Below are positions 26,929 to 36,196 of a stretch of 64,000 nucleotides of DNA, piece after piece. The translations under genes were made by a program, and so were the position numbers. Origin of the DNA: DASQDN01 sp963833675 (GTDB lineage: Bacteria; Acidobacteriota; Terriglobia; Bryobacterales; Bryobacteraceae); contig CAWHYW010000012.1 of the NCBI GenBank assembly GCA_963833675.1, positions 1-64,000 on the forward strand. The letters run 5' to 3'. Under the pieces are notes generated by a model. It was not told where the DNA came from. It saw only the letters and a list, made by a program, of their open reading frames with translations, and made no database searches. Each line of letters begins with the position of its first letter. Within the stretch, counting starts at the first letter, position 1.

Positions 26929-28171
26929 GTGGCAATAATCTGTCCCAGCTGCGGCCAGGAGAACCCGCCGATCGCGAAGTTCTGCCTGGCCTGCGCGCAA
27001 CCGCTTCCCGATGGGTCGCATCGCCTCGCCGAGGAACGGAAGGTCGTCACGGTTCTCTTCGCCGATCTCGTCGGTTTCACTGCACGCGCAGAGCGTCTCG
27101 ACCCGGAGGACGTCCGGGCGATCCTGACGCCTTACTTCGCCCGGGTGCGTTCGGAGATCGAGGCATTCGGCGGCGTCGTCGAGAAGTTCATCGGCGATGC
27201 GGTGATGGCCGTGTTCGGCGCGCCCGTGGCTCACGGCGACGATCCGGAGCGCGCAGTTAGAGCCGGCCTCGCGATGTGTGCTGCCGTCGACGAGCTGAAC
27301 CGGAACGATCCCGAGCTCGAGCTGAAGGTCCGCATCGCCGTCAACACCGGCGAGGCTCTCGTGTCGGTTGCTGCGAGCGCTGCGCACGGTGAAGGAGTCG
27401 TTGCGGGTGACGTGGTCAACACTGCGTCCCGTCTACAGGAGGCCGCGCCGGTCAATGGGATCCTCGTCGGCGAAGAGACGTACCGGGCGACGCGTTCGGT
27501 CATTCGCTACGAAGACGCGGAGCCCGTCGTCGCCAAGGGCAAGGCAGAGCCGGTCCGGGTCTGGCGCGCTCTCGCAGCTTCGGCCGGGCCTGGTGAGCGT
27601 GCCGCCGGGCGCGTCCCGATGCTGGGGCGGGCCTCCGAGCTCGAGGCGCTGCAGCGGATCTGGGACAACGTCCTCGCGGAACAGCGGCCGCAGCTTGTCA
27701 CGCTGTTCGGGCCTGCAGGCATCGGCAAGACGCGGCTCGCCAGCGAGTTCTCGGAGCTCGCCGGCGCCGCGGGCGCGCGCGTGATCAGGGGGAGATCTCT
27801 TCCCTACGGAGAGGTGATCCCGTACGGCGCGTTTGCCACCCAGGTGAAGCAGGTGGCGAGGATCTTCGACACGGACGAGGCGGAAGTCGCCTGCGGCAAG
27901 CTCGACCGAGCGATGGCGGAGCTGCTCGGCGACGAAGCGGAAGAGACCGGCGCGCACATCGCGATGCTGATCGGCATCGGGAAGGGAGGCGACGTCGGCA
28001 ACCGTCAGACCCTCTTCTTCTCCGCACGTCGACTGGTCGAGGCGCTCGCGACCGAACGACCGACGGTGCTCGTGTTCGAGGACATTCACTGGGCAGATGC
28101 CGGCATGCTCGACCTCCTCGAGGTGCTGTCCTCGCGCGTCCGTGACGTTCCGCTCCTCTTGCTGACGCTCG
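26929..28171 (+). CDS. Adenylate/guanylate cyclase-AAA protein, cut at 28.17 kb
   Basis: GTG start at 26929. Residues 4-22 form a zinc ribbon (CPSCGQENPPIAKFCLAC). Residues about 35-215 are a class III nucleotide cyclase: VVTVLFADLVGFTARAERLD with the metal Asp, VVEKFIGDAVMAVFGAPVAH with the second Asp, and VVAGDVVNTASRLQEAAP. Then an AAA/STAND ATPase begins: Walker A TLFGPAGIGKTRLASEFSEL and Walker B TVLVFEDIHWADAGMLDLLE. Family members run past 1,000 residues with a C-terminal TPR region; here, after LLLLTLA, the next 25 codons are unrelated and a stop follows at 28248. The loss of two-thirds of the protein coincides with the change in base composition, so this is a junction, not a natural stop. 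Confidence 0.9.
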
Positions 28172-28172
28172 C

Positions 28173-28211
28173 AGCAATACGCCCTGCTGCCTGGCTAATT
28201 ATCGTATTGCT
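28173..28211. repeat. Short inverted repeat at the second contig junction
   Basis: AGCAATACG (28173-28181) is repeated as CGTATTGCT (28203-28211) around a 21-bp loop. It lies exactly where the cyclase reading frame loses family similarity and GC content falls. Like the repeat at 2921-3026, it may record a fold-back or template-switch join; a 9-bp match could also be chance. Confidence 0.5.
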
Positions 28212-28311
28212 AAGGTCCACAATCATCGGCATGTGGAAATTCAGCTGAGTAAATATCGGATGCGCCAGAATTTTTAAGAACATCAACCCTCAGAATAACA
28301 ATCGGAGCGAC

Positions 28312-28542
28312 TCAGATCTTAGGCTTTGGCGGAGGCAGATCGCGAGCCTTGCACTCCGAGATGAATCCGTTTCTTCCGTGAGTTCCATCGCAGAAGGGCT
28401 TGTTGTCGGACATACCGCAGCGGCAAAGAGAAATTACCTGGCGGCCGGATAACCCGAATGTGTTGCCCTCGATGTCTGTGATCTCAAAGTCCCCTTCGAT
28501 GCGGATAGGACCGTTCTTCAAAATCGTTACTTTAGCTGGCAT
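28312..28542 (-). CDS. CDGSH iron-sulfur domain protein
   Basis: 76 residues, complete. Cluster ligands lie in SLCRCGMSDNKPFCDGTHGR: three Cys (CRC and FC) and one His (DGTH), the CDGSH/MitoNEET 2Fe-2S motif with the usual KPFCDGTH form. The N-terminal half is beta-rich (VTILKNGPIRIEGDFEITDI), as in short bacterial single-CDGSH proteins. Likely role: electron transfer or cluster storage in the cytoplasm. It is the first complete gene of the acidobacterial-type block and is divergent from the next gene. Confidence 0.92.
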   Translation of the reverse strand: MPAKVTILKNGPIRIEGDFEITDIEGNTFGLSGRQVISLCRCGMSDNKPFCDGTHGRNGFISECKARDLPPPKPKI

Positions 28543-28586
28543 GTGCTCCTGCGATGGTAGCAGATCCGTCTTTAATGATCCCTCGC

Positions 28587-28599
28587 TATAATCGCGTGT
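28587..28599 (+). promoter_or_regulatory. Perfect -10 element, leaderless-type start
   Basis: TATAAT at 28587-28592 ends 7 bases before the ATG at 28600. A transcript starting 7-8 bases after the -10 box would have almost no 5' untranslated region, and no ribosome site is seen. A -35 box is not obvious. Confidence 0.45.
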
Positions 28600-29838
28600 A
28601 TGTACCGCCTGCGCCTGCTAATATCATTGGCGGCGTTAGTGTTCATCCACGGTGACGAGATTCCGCGTGAGCAGTTGCTGCTTGCTCGCATACGGGCGCA
28701 TATGTCGAGCCTGCTGAGCAGGCTTCCGAACTACACCTGCCTGCAGACGATCGAACGCACAGAGCGCACTCAGAAGGGTAAAACCAGGCTGATCGACGTG
28801 ATCCGACTGGAGGTCGCTCTCGTCGATGGCAAAGAGTTGTTTGCGTGGCCGGGCTCGAAGAAGTTCGAAGATACGAACATCGCAGACATGGTCAAAGGCG
28901 GCGCAATTGGCAATGGCAACTTCGCGATGCATGCAAAGGCCGTGTTTCAGAGCAGAACTCCTCGATTTCAGTTTGCCGGCAGCCGCATAGGAACGGACGG
29001 CAGGGAAGAATACAAGTGGGACTTCGTCGTACCGGAGAACCTGAGCGGATATCAGGTTGGTAATTTCATCGAACACGCCATTATTGGATATCACGGGTCC
29101 TTTTGGGCGGACCCGACGACCTTGGATGTCACCCGGTTAGAGGTGTATGCCGACGATATCCCGCGAAACCTCAAAATCGACAGCGTTTCGGACGCCGTGG
29201 ATTATCAGAGTGTAAAGCTGGGCGATGAAGCGTTCCTGCTGCCCGCGCGCTCCGAACTTTCGTTGACCGGTACCGGTGGCGTCCAGCATCGCAACCGTAC
29301 CAGCTTCAGTTCATGCCGCCAGTACACGGGAGAATCCACCATCTCATTCGAGGATTCGCCGGGCGGCGAAGCCGCTCGCGAACCCGAACGATCCCTGGTC
29401 TTGCCGCTGCATCTCAGACTCGAAGTAGCGCTCGACACGCCGCTCGATGAAGAGAATGCTGCGATAGGAGACCCGGTGATCGCGCTTCTGAAAAGACCGG
29501 TCAAGCTCGGGTCGGGATTGACGGCGCCCAAAGGCGCGCGATTACATGGTCGTGTCACGCATTTGCGCAAACAGCAGACACAAACGCCGGGCTGGGCCGT
29601 AGGCCTGACGTTCTTCGAATTGGAGTGGCTGAACACTCACGCCGAACTACGGGCCAAACTGGTGGATACTCCGAGTCTCGCGATGCGGGCGGCGCTTTCT
29701 TCAACATACCGAAGGGCTCTGAGCGAGATGGCTCACGAGAACGGAGTTTTCTTTGTGCCGGGCTCCCCATTACGAGTTCCGCGCGGCTTCTTGATTTATC
29801 TGGAGACTGAGCCGCTGGAGACTGAGGACAAGCAGTGA
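28600..29838 (+). CDS. Secreted protein of unknown function, acidobacterial type
   Basis: 412 residues with a short signal-like N-terminus (LLISLAALVFIHG). No named domain recognised. Features: an N-terminal helical part with a conserved-looking LSRLPNYTCLQTIERTER, a central beta-rich part (VAMHAKAVFQ-type stretch, FQFAGSRIGTDGREEYKWDF), and a C-terminal part with SLVLPLHLRLEVALDTPLDE and GLTAPKGARLHGRVTHLRKQ. The last segment resembles the TrbI/conjugal-type beta-barrel segment often seen in secreted acidobacterial proteins that begin with LPNYTC. Its stop overlaps the GH88 gene as GTGA, so the pair is translationally coupled. Function unknown. Confidence 0.7.
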   Translation: MYRLRLLISLAALVFIHGDEIPREQLLLARIRAHMSSLLSRLPNYTCLQTIERTERTQKGKTRLIDVIRLEVALVDGKELFAWPGSKKFEDTNIADMVKGGAIGNGNFAMHAKAVFQSRTPRFQFAGSRIGTDGREEYKWDFVVPENLSGYQVGNFIEHAIIGYHGSFWADPTTLDVTRLEVYADDIPRNLKIDSVSDAVDYQSVKLGDEAFLLPARSELSLTGTGGVQHRNRTSFSSCRQYTGESTISFEDSPGGEAAREPERSLVLPLHLRLEVALDTPLDEENAAIGDPVIALLKRPVKLGSGLTAPKGARLHGRVTHLRKQQTQTPGWAVGLTFFELEWLNTHAELRAKLVDTPSLAMRAALSSTYRRALSEMAHENGVFFVPGSPLRVPRGFLIYLETEPLETEDKQ

Positions 29839-30971
29839 TTCAATTCGAACTGGACACCGATCGCAAACTCTTCGAGGATGCCTTCCGATTCGCGCAAAAG
29901 CAGGTTCGCAGTTTGATCGCGCGTGATCCCGATTATTACCCGCTCCATACGGAGGGTGGGAAGTGGCGGCACGACAAGCCCGTGTGGACTCACTGGTGTG
30001 ATGGCTTCCTTCCGGGCATGATGTGGATCTTCCATAGGCATAATGGTCCGAATAATGCCGACGCTCAGTATTGGTTCGAGCAGGCAGTGCGCTACTCTGC
30101 TCCACTCGAGCCGAGGAAGTTCGACCATGAGGTCCACGATCTTGGATTCATTTTTCTGCCCACTTATTTGCGTTGGTATCAGCTCACGAAGGAAGCAGGA
30201 CTCAATGAAGTTCTGGTTCAGGCCGGACAGACTCTCGCCGAACGCTTCAATGCAAACGGCCAGTTCCTGCGGTCATTCGTAGCTGAGGATTCTCTGTTCA
30301 TAGATATAATCATGAACCTGGGAATCATCTATTATGCCGCCCGCGAAACGGGCGACAGGGCTTTACGCGAGGTCGCCACACGTCATGCCCTGACGACTCG
30401 CCGTTTTCTCGTACGAGGAGATGGTTCGACCGCTCACGAGGGAATCTTCGATCTGGGGACAGGCGAGTTTCTGCGGCAGAGCACTCAGCAAGGGTATCGG
30501 TCCGATTCCTGTTGGTCGCGCGGTCTCGCTTGGGCGCTTTACGGCTTCAACACCAGCTATGAATACAGCCGCGATCCGCGTTTTTTGGAAACCTCACAAG
30601 CCTGCGCCGACTACTACATTACGCACGCGCCGGGCGATGGCATTCCGCCATGGGATTTTCAATCGCCTCTCGAAAGTCGCAGGCTGTTGGATACATCGGC
30701 CGCCGCGATCGCAGCGGCGGGCTTACTGAGATTGTGCAGACTGGTGCCGGATCCGATGAAGGGCCACCTCTACTGGACCACTGCGCAGCGAATCCTCCGC
30801 TCTTTGTGCGAGAAACATCTAGCCTCAGGAACTCCCGGATGGGAAGGAGTTTTGAAGGGCGGCGTATACCACCTGCATAAAGAGCTTGGCGTAGGCGAGT
30901 CGGTAATGTGGGGTGAGTATTACTTCGTGGAAGCCCTGGATTCTGCCTTACGACAAATGCAGCCTTCCTGA
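29835..30971 (+). CDS. Glycoside hydrolase family 88 (unsaturated glucuronyl hydrolase)
   Basis: 378 residues, GTG start overlapping the previous stop. An alpha6/alpha6-barrel GH88/GH105-like hydrolase that removes unsaturated uronic acids left by polysaccharide lyases. Visible features: the substrate-site HWCDGFLPGMMWIFH, catalytic Asp in EVHDLGFIFLPTYLRWY, second Asp in LFIDIIMNLGIIYYAARETG, and the conserved QGYRSDSCWSRGLAWALYGF and WGEYYFVEALDSAL. No signal peptide, so cytoplasmic. It suggests that the host degrades pectin- or glycosaminoglycan-like polymers. Intact and of normal length. A bidirectional terminator separates it from the convergent OmpA gene. Confidence 0.92.
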   Translation: MIQFELDTDRKLFEDAFRFAQKQVRSLIARDPDYYPLHTEGGKWRHDKPVWTHWCDGFLPGMMWIFHRHNGPNNADAQYWFEQAVRYSAPLEPRKFDHEVHDLGFIFLPTYLRWYQLTKEAGLNEVLVQAGQTLAERFNANGQFLRSFVAEDSLFIDIIMNLGIIYYAARETGDRALREVATRHALTTRRFLVRGDGSTAHEGIFDLGTGEFLRQSTQQGYRSDSCWSRGLAWALYGFNTSYEYSRDPRFLETSQACADYYITHAPGDGIPPWDFQSPLESRRLLDTSAAAIAAAGLLRLCRLVPDPMKGHLYWTTAQRILRSLCEKHLASGTPGWEGVLKGGVYHLHKELGVGESVMWGEYYFVEALDSALRQMQPS

Positions 30972-31035
30972 GAAGCCCTCGATTAATCTTGGCATCCCAA
31001 ACAGAACCGCGAGCGCTAGTTCGCTTTAGCGCACG

Positions 31036-31066
31036 CGAGTCGGAGGTTGTGAAAACCTCCGACTCG
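31036..31066. terminator. Bidirectional rho-independent-type terminator
   Basis: A perfect 13-bp stem (CGAGTCGGAGGTT with AACCTCCGACTCG) around a GTGAA loop, between the convergent GH88 (ends 30971) and OmpA-family (ends 31095) genes. No long T-run on either side; placement and stem strength support the role. Confidence 0.7.
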
Positions 31067-31094
31067 GCAGTCAGTGATTCGGATGATTGCGCGA

Positions 31095-32774
31095 TTAGCG
31101 CTGCTGCGTCACGGGCGGGGGAACCGTCGACGGGGTCGTCCCGCGAATGTCCGACAGTTTCGTTCCGATCACTTCGCCCGATACGACGAGTTCCACCCGG
31201 CGATTCTGTTGCCGGCCCGAAGCGGTGTCGTTCGAGGCCACCGGGCTCGTTTCGCCGAATCCTTTGGCGGTGAGGATGTCTCCCTTTAATCCCTGACTCA
31301 GCAGATAGTCGCGGACGGATTCGGCGCGCTGCTCCGAGAGACGCTGGTTGTAAGCATCGCTGCCGACGCTGTCCGTGTGCCCCTCCACTTCAATCCGCAA
31401 GCCTGGATGAGACAAAATGATGCCCGACACGCGAGCCAGTTTCTCCCGAGCAATGGGCCTAAGTGTGTACTTCGCGGTATCGAACAACACGTCCGACATA
31501 TTCACGATCAGCCCCCGGGCCGTGTCGCGAGTCTCTAGGATCATATTGAACTGCTGCAATAGCTCCTGGCGCAGTCTCTCTTTGTCCTGTTCCGCCCTCA
31601 ACCGGCCCGCGTCGGCATCTTGCGCCTGCTTGGCCAGAAGCTGCTGCTGCTGTAATGCTGCCTGACGAGCAACTTCGGCTTCTGCCTTGGCCTTTTCCGC
31701 AGCTAGGCGCTCCGCTTCCGCCGCCTTACGCGCAGCATTCGCCGCCGCCGTATCGGCTTCCGCCTGAGCACGCCGCTGCTGATCGAGACGCGATGCTTCT
31801 TCCGCCTGGGCTCGACGAGCCGCTTCGAGCCGCTGCTGTTCTTCCGCCTGAGCACGTAACCGCGCAGCTTCCTCGGCCTTCGCCTTCTCGGCCGCCTCTC
31901 GCTCCGCGGCGGCGCGGCGCTCATTCGCGAGCCGTTCCTGCTCCGCACGGTCCAGCGCGATCAAACGCGAATCCTCCGCCCTCTGAACTGCCTCGCGAGC
32001 GATCATGGAAGCCGGCTTGTCCTGTTTGCGGGCCTTGTAGTCTTCAGCTTGCTTCAACAATTCCTGCGCCTTGTTAAAGCTGTCGGCGGAATATTTATCT
32101 GCGCCGGCCCATTGAGCGATCTGCACCGCATTGCGAGCTTCCCATAGATAAATTGGAGACTTCTTGTTGTCCGTCGCCATCTCCGCGGCAACTGGGTTTT
32201 GGCCAGGTCGGAAATTATACGATCCGCGCTTCAGCAATTCATACTTTGCGTCAATTAGCTCGGACTTCCCCAGGGTGTCGGCACGGAGCACGTTCTCCAT
32301 GACGACGACGTCGCTCGGCTGGCTGACTGCGAAGTACGGTTCCGCGGTCACGATCATGCCAAACGCCTGAAACTCCGTAGAGACGTTGAGCTTCCCTCGA
32401 TTGGAAGAATCCAAAAGGATCTCGCCAAGATTTTTAGCTCTGCCTTCGGGAGTGATGGCCCAAAGAACGTAAGTCAGATATTCGGGACCGTACTTCTGCG
32501 CCGGGTTCATCTTGTCGAACTCGACCTCGATTTCGATGTAACCCGATTTACTTTCGACCTTCGCTTCGCCGCGCGCAGCCGGCATAAGAGCTGTACCGGC
32601 AAAGTTGATCTTCGTCGCTCCGCTGCGGTGCCGGTAATTTACGGCTTGCGCCGTGCGCGACACGACCGTAACCCGATAAATTGGCTGCGACTCCAAAGTG
32701 ACTGGTTGATTTGTTGTTTGACCGGCGAGAAGACTCCCCAGAAACAATGAGGCATAAAGCGTTCTCATGCGCAC
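31095..32774 (-). CDS. OmpA-family protein with long alanine-rich coiled coil
   Basis: 559 residues. The GTG at 32774 follows GGAGAG; an ATG at 32768 is an alternative. Signal peptide (LYASLFLGSLLAGQ). Residues 25-230 form a beta-rich, immunoglobulin-like or sandwich region. Residues about 250-420 are a continuous charged coiled coil (AERRAAAEREAAEKAKAEEA and similar repeats). Residues about 430-545 are an OmpA C-terminal peptidoglycan-binding domain: NMSDVLFDTAKYTLRPIARE, IEVEGHTDSVGSDAYNQRLS, QRAESVRDYLLSQGL and GRQQNRRVELVVSG. It should tether the outer envelope to peptidoglycan. Common in Acidobacteria. Intact. Confidence 0.9.
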   Translation of the reverse strand: MRMRTLYASLFLGSLLAGQTTNQPVTLESQPIYRVTVVSRTAQAVNYRHRSGATKINFAGTALMPAARGEAKVESKSGYIEIEVEFDKMNPAQKYGPEYLTYVLWAITPEGRAKNLGEILLDSSNRGKLNVSTEFQAFGMIVTAEPYFAVSQPSDVVVMENVLRADTLGKSELIDAKYELLKRGSYNFRPGQNPVAAEMATDNKKSPIYLWEARNAVQIAQWAGADKYSADSFNKAQELLKQAEDYKARKQDKPASMIAREAVQRAEDSRLIALDRAEQERLANERRAAAEREAAEKAKAEEAARLRAQAEEQQRLEAARRAQAEEASRLDQQRRAQAEADTAAANAARKAAEAERLAAEKAKAEAEVARQAALQQQQLLAKQAQDADAGRLRAEQDKERLRQELLQQFNMILETRDTARGLIVNMSDVLFDTAKYTLRPIAREKLARVSGIILSHPGLRIEVEGHTDSVGSDAYNQRLSEQRAESVRDYLLSQGLKGDILTAKGFGETSPVASNDTASGRQQNRRVELVVSGEVIGTKLSDIRGTTPSTVPPPVTQQR

Positions 32775-32826
32775 CTCTCCAAGACAGACTTTAGCATTTT
32801 ATGTTCCAAATCAAAAGGGCATGAAA

Positions 32827-35193
32827 TCAGGCACTTACGTGCTTACTGGAAGCGCTGTATCTGGAAGCAATTACTGTTAAGCATGCGCCAATATACATGA
32901 TTCCCCCAACCAGCAGCGTCGTCCGTAATCCAAGATAGATTGCGAGAAAGATCGCGCTGGCTGAGCCGAGCACACTCGAAGCGGCATTCAGTGCCCAAGC
33001 CCATCGAACCGATGTCGGATGAAATTTCTCCATTCGGGTAAGACCTGTCGGAAATGGCATACCCATCACAAACGCAGCCGGAGCAATCATTGCGGAGGTG
33101 ACTAGCATTTTTAGAGGTAACGGCCATGCGATACCGGCATTCGAAACAGCAGGCGCGCTAAACGCAAGGACAGCGACCAGCGACGCTACGATCCATAGGA
33201 TGCGCATCAACCGGCCGTCATCGTCCGCTACGACCTTCCGGCTGAAAAAACTACCGAGACCGCTAAAGACCAGCATAGAGAAAACTATCACCGTCAGAGC
33301 ATAGGTCGGATGTCCGAGCAGCAGCACGAACTTCTGAATCAAAGCAACCTGCACGAGGATATAACCAACTCCTATGCAAAGGAAGTAAAGAAGCATTCGC
33401 TGCGCGCCGGGCTCGCGGGGCAGCTTCGTGCCTAGAACCGTCGGCGGCAAAACCAGAATTACGATCGTCGCGAGGATACTCACAGCCATCAGGCCGAAGA
33501 GCAGCGGCACCGCCCGATTGATTTTATAGTCAGCGCTGTCGGTCGGATTTCTAACGAAGTTGAGCAAATCTCGCGGTTGCACGGTGTAGAAGAAGAACGG
33601 CCGGTTGTCATCGACGGGCGAAACGTCGTACTGGTAGTTACGATAAAACTCTTTAGGGTTCGACGTCGTAAGGAGCCTGCCGAACTCGTTTGTCACCTTG
33701 TCGCCCGGTATATAGATCTCCTCCAGGTTTCCAGCCCCAACTGCCGTGCGTGCTCGTTGAATATCTTCCGGCTTAAAAGGCTTGCGTGAGATCAGCACCG
33801 TATCCTGAGCGCCCCAACCCTTCACTGATCCCTGCCGCACGACCATCACATGCGACTTGTAATCGTGCTCGCCAAGACGATCCAGGGCGGATCGCGCAAG
33901 CGCGATCAAACGAAGAGACTCGCGCGGCGGATCGAAGCCCCAGCGCGTGAACGCAAGAATGCCGTCATCCGTGAGGTGAGTCAGGTAATCGTAGAAAGCA
34001 TCGGTCGTGTAGAGACTGTTTTCGGAGAGAGCAAACGCTCCGGCCGCGGTCGATGCCCAGGTATCTACGAGCGTCGCCTGTAAGATCTGGTATTTTTCTG
34101 GACTCCGCCTCACGAAACTTCGGCCATCCTCAACCTCGATGTGGACATCCGGCCGCAGATACAGGTTTTGGCTCAGCTGCGGAAAATTCTTCCGCATAAT
34201 CGTATTCGCGATGATGGGATTGATCTCGACACCAGTGATATCGGTCGCGCCGGATGCAATCGCCCTTGCGATGTCCCACCCTCCTCCCGGACCGATTACG
34301 AGCGTCTTTCCACCAGGCCTGATCTGATATACGAATCCCGGACCCTGCGTAGCGAGGTCTTTCTTTTGAGCTTCCGTAAGATGCGCAAAATCGAAGTTGG
34401 CGATACCCGTCGACGCGTCGGCATCGATGAAGATCAACATCATGCTGGAACCCTTCTCCGGCGCAAGAGCAATCCGGGAAATCGGGTTCCATTTAACGAA
34501 GATCTCGTCTGTGAGTCGCTGCCCCTTCGCAAAACGTACGTCGATGAATGGCCTTTTCAGATTCAGAACGATCAATGCGACGAATAGAAGCGCCAGCGCA
34601 ACTCCCGCCATGCGCCCCCGCGGTGATCCCGCGAGATTGAACCAGATCGCCGAAGAAGCGGCGAATGCCACCGAGGCAATGATAACGGTGTTGGGTCCCC
34701 CAACAACATTCAGAAACGGAACCAGCAACAAGCATCCGGCGGCAGCGCCGATCAGATCGAAAAAATAAACTCGATCTACTTTGACCATCGTCTCGGAAAT
34801 TACCAGCGAAACAATGATCCCGGCCAGCATGAACGGCAGAGCGCTCGTAAAGTAAATGACCGCGAGTGTCGCGTTGCTCAGCTCACTTCTCGTAAGGATC
34901 ACGGAAAGAGAAATCACAGTGACGGCGCTGACCAGAACCGCGAGAAATCCCAAACTTCGGAAAACGCGTGCCCCCACCGGGGCAACGACGTAAGACAATA
35001 CACCGCCCACACCAAGCCCAAAAAGCGCCACCGAGATCGCCAGAAAAGCGAAGTGGTAGTAGAAAACAACAGAAAATATGCGGGTTAGCGACAGTTCCAG
35101 AATCAGTGTGGCCATTGTCGTTAGCGCCACACCTGTATAAATCTGCGGCCATGTTTGTGGACCGTCGGGAACTGTCGACGAAATGCGGGACAA
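32827..35193 (-). CDS. Membrane protein with spermidine-synthase-like domain
   Basis: 788 residues in three parts: about seven membrane helices (1-215), a Rossmann SAM/dcSAM-binding domain (about 235-530), and further helices (about 545-780). The Rossmann part has KTLVIGPGGGWDIARAIASG with the glycine-rich loop and TDITGVEINPIIANTIMRKN with the ribose-binding acid, as in polyamine aminopropyltransferases (SpeE) and class I methyltransferases. Large membrane-embedded SpeE-like proteins are frequent in Acidobacteria and their substrate is not established. The C-terminal helices look like a second spermine/spermidine-synthase-associated transporter region. Intact. Transcribed divergently from the aldo/keto reductase gene. 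Confidence 0.8.
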   Translation of the reverse strand: MSRISSTVPDGPQTWPQIYTGVALTTMATLILELSLTRIFSVVFYYHFAFLAISVALFGLGVGGVLSYVVAPVGARVFRSLGFLAVLVSAVTVISLSVILTRSELSNATLAVIYFTSALPFMLAGIIVSLVISETMVKVDRVYFFDLIGAAAGCLLLVPFLNVVGGPNTVIIASVAFAASSAIWFNLAGSPRGRMAGVALALLFVALIVLNLKRPFIDVRFAKGQRLTDEIFVKWNPISRIALAPEKGSSMMLIFIDADASTGIANFDFAHLTEAQKKDLATQGPGFVYQIRPGGKTLVIGPGGGWDIARAIASGATDITGVEINPIIANTIMRKNFPQLSQNLYLRPDVHIEVEDGRSFVRRSPEKYQILQATLVDTWASTAAGAFALSENSLYTTDAFYDYLTHLTDDGILAFTRWGFDPPRESLRLIALARSALDRLGEHDYKSHVMVVRQGSVKGWGAQDTVLISRKPFKPEDIQRARTAVGAGNLEEIYIPGDKVTNEFGRLLTTSNPKEFYRNYQYDVSPVDDNRPFFFYTVQPRDLLNFVRNPTDSADYKINRAVPLLFGLMAVSILATIVILVLPPTVLGTKLPREPGAQRMLLYFLCIGVGYILVQVALIQKFVLLLGHPTYALTVIVFSMLVFSGLGSFFSRKVVADDDGRLMRILWIVASLVAVLAFSAPAVSNAGIAWPLPLKMLVTSAMIAPAAFVMGMPFPTGLTRMEKFHPTSVRWAWALNAASSVLGSASAIFLAIYLGLRTTLLVGGIMYIGACLTVIASRYSASSKHVSA

Positions 35194-35260
35194 ATCCTAT
35201 GTTAAGGCACGCTGTAATGATGGCGATGGCGAACGGATCTATCAACAGGAGAAAAGCATC

Positions 35261-36196
35261 GTGCAATATCGTGAACTGGGCAGCACTGGCGAGAAAATTT
35301 CCGCCGTCGGACTCGGTGGCTGGCACCTGGCGCTCAAGCACGTCGATGAGCCGCTAGCGATCCGGCTGGTGCGGGCGGCCCTCGACCGCGGCATGAATTT
35401 TCTGGATAACTGCTGGGATTACAATGACGGCGCAAGCGAAATTCGTATGGGCGCGGCTCTACAGGACGGCTATCGCCAGAAGGCCTTCCTGATGACGAAG
35501 ATCGACGGAAGATCGGCGAAGGAAGCTAAGAAGCAACTCGATGAATCGTTGCGCCGCATGAAGGTGGATCACATCGATCTCGTGCAACATCACGAGATTC
35601 TGCGTTTCGAGGATCCGCACCGGATCTTCGATCCCGAAGGAGCCAACGCGGCGCTAATCGAAGCAAAGAAGGAAGGCAAACTGCGATACATCGGATTCAC
35701 AGGCCACAAGGATCCGCGCATTCACCTCTATGCCCTGGAAGTGGCGCGAGAGCACGGATTCCACTTCGACGCTGTGCAGATGCCGCTCAACGTAATGGAT
35801 GCGCATTACCGTAGCTTCGCGAGGTTGGTGGTGCCTGAACTGGTCAAGGACGGCATCGGCGTGCTCGGAATGAAGCCTCTGGCCAATGGACGGATTCTGC
35901 AATCCGGAACCGTCTCGGCAATCGAGTGCTTACACTATGCGCTCAGTCTGCCGACCTCCGTCGTAATCACTGGGATTGATTCGATGGCCATCCTGGATCA
36001 GGCCTTTAAGGCCATCGAGACGTTCCAGCAATTGAACGATAGCCAATTGCAGCAACTGCTCGCGAAAACCGCGACCGCGGCTCGCACGGGTGAGTTTGAA
36101 CTATTCAAAACGACATCGATATACGACGGTACCGCCGAGAATCCCAAATGGCTCGGCGAAGAGCCCGCACGATTTCAGCAGACCGTACCGGCCTAG
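35261..36196 (+). CDS. Aldo/keto reductase
   Basis: 311 residues from GTG 35261 (VQYRELGSTGEKISAVGLGG), preceded by ACAGGAGAAAAG; upstream in-frame codons to 35183 are less likely to be translated. An (alpha/beta)8 barrel of the AKR superfamily using NADPH. The catalytic tetrad appears as Asp in RGMNFLDNCWDY, Tyr in WDYNDGASEIRMG, Lys in AFLMTKIDG and His in IDLVQHHEILRF. No C-terminal ferredoxin domain. The physiological carbonyl substrate is unknown. The stop overlaps the end of the convergent Gfo/Idh gene by 4 bp. Confidence 0.88.
   Translation: MQYRELGSTGEKISAVGLGGWHLALKHVDEPLAIRLVRAALDRGMNFLDNCWDYNDGASEIRMGAALQDGYRQKAFLMTKIDGRSAKEAKKQLDESLRRMKVDHIDLVQHHEILRFEDPHRIFDPEGANAALIEAKKEGKLRYIGFTGHKDPRIHLYALEVAREHGFHFDAVQMPLNVMDAHYRSFARLVVPELVKDGIGVLGMKPLANGRILQSGTVSAIECLHYALSLPTSVVITGIDSMAILDQAFKAIETFQQLNDSQLQQLLAKTATAARTGEFELFKTTSIYDGTAENPKWLGEEPARFQQTVPA

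Noticed and set aside
28173..28211. Terminator for the cyclase gene
   Set aside because: The stem is only 9 bp with a 21-base loop and no T-run, and the gene is truncated; a junction repeat fits better.
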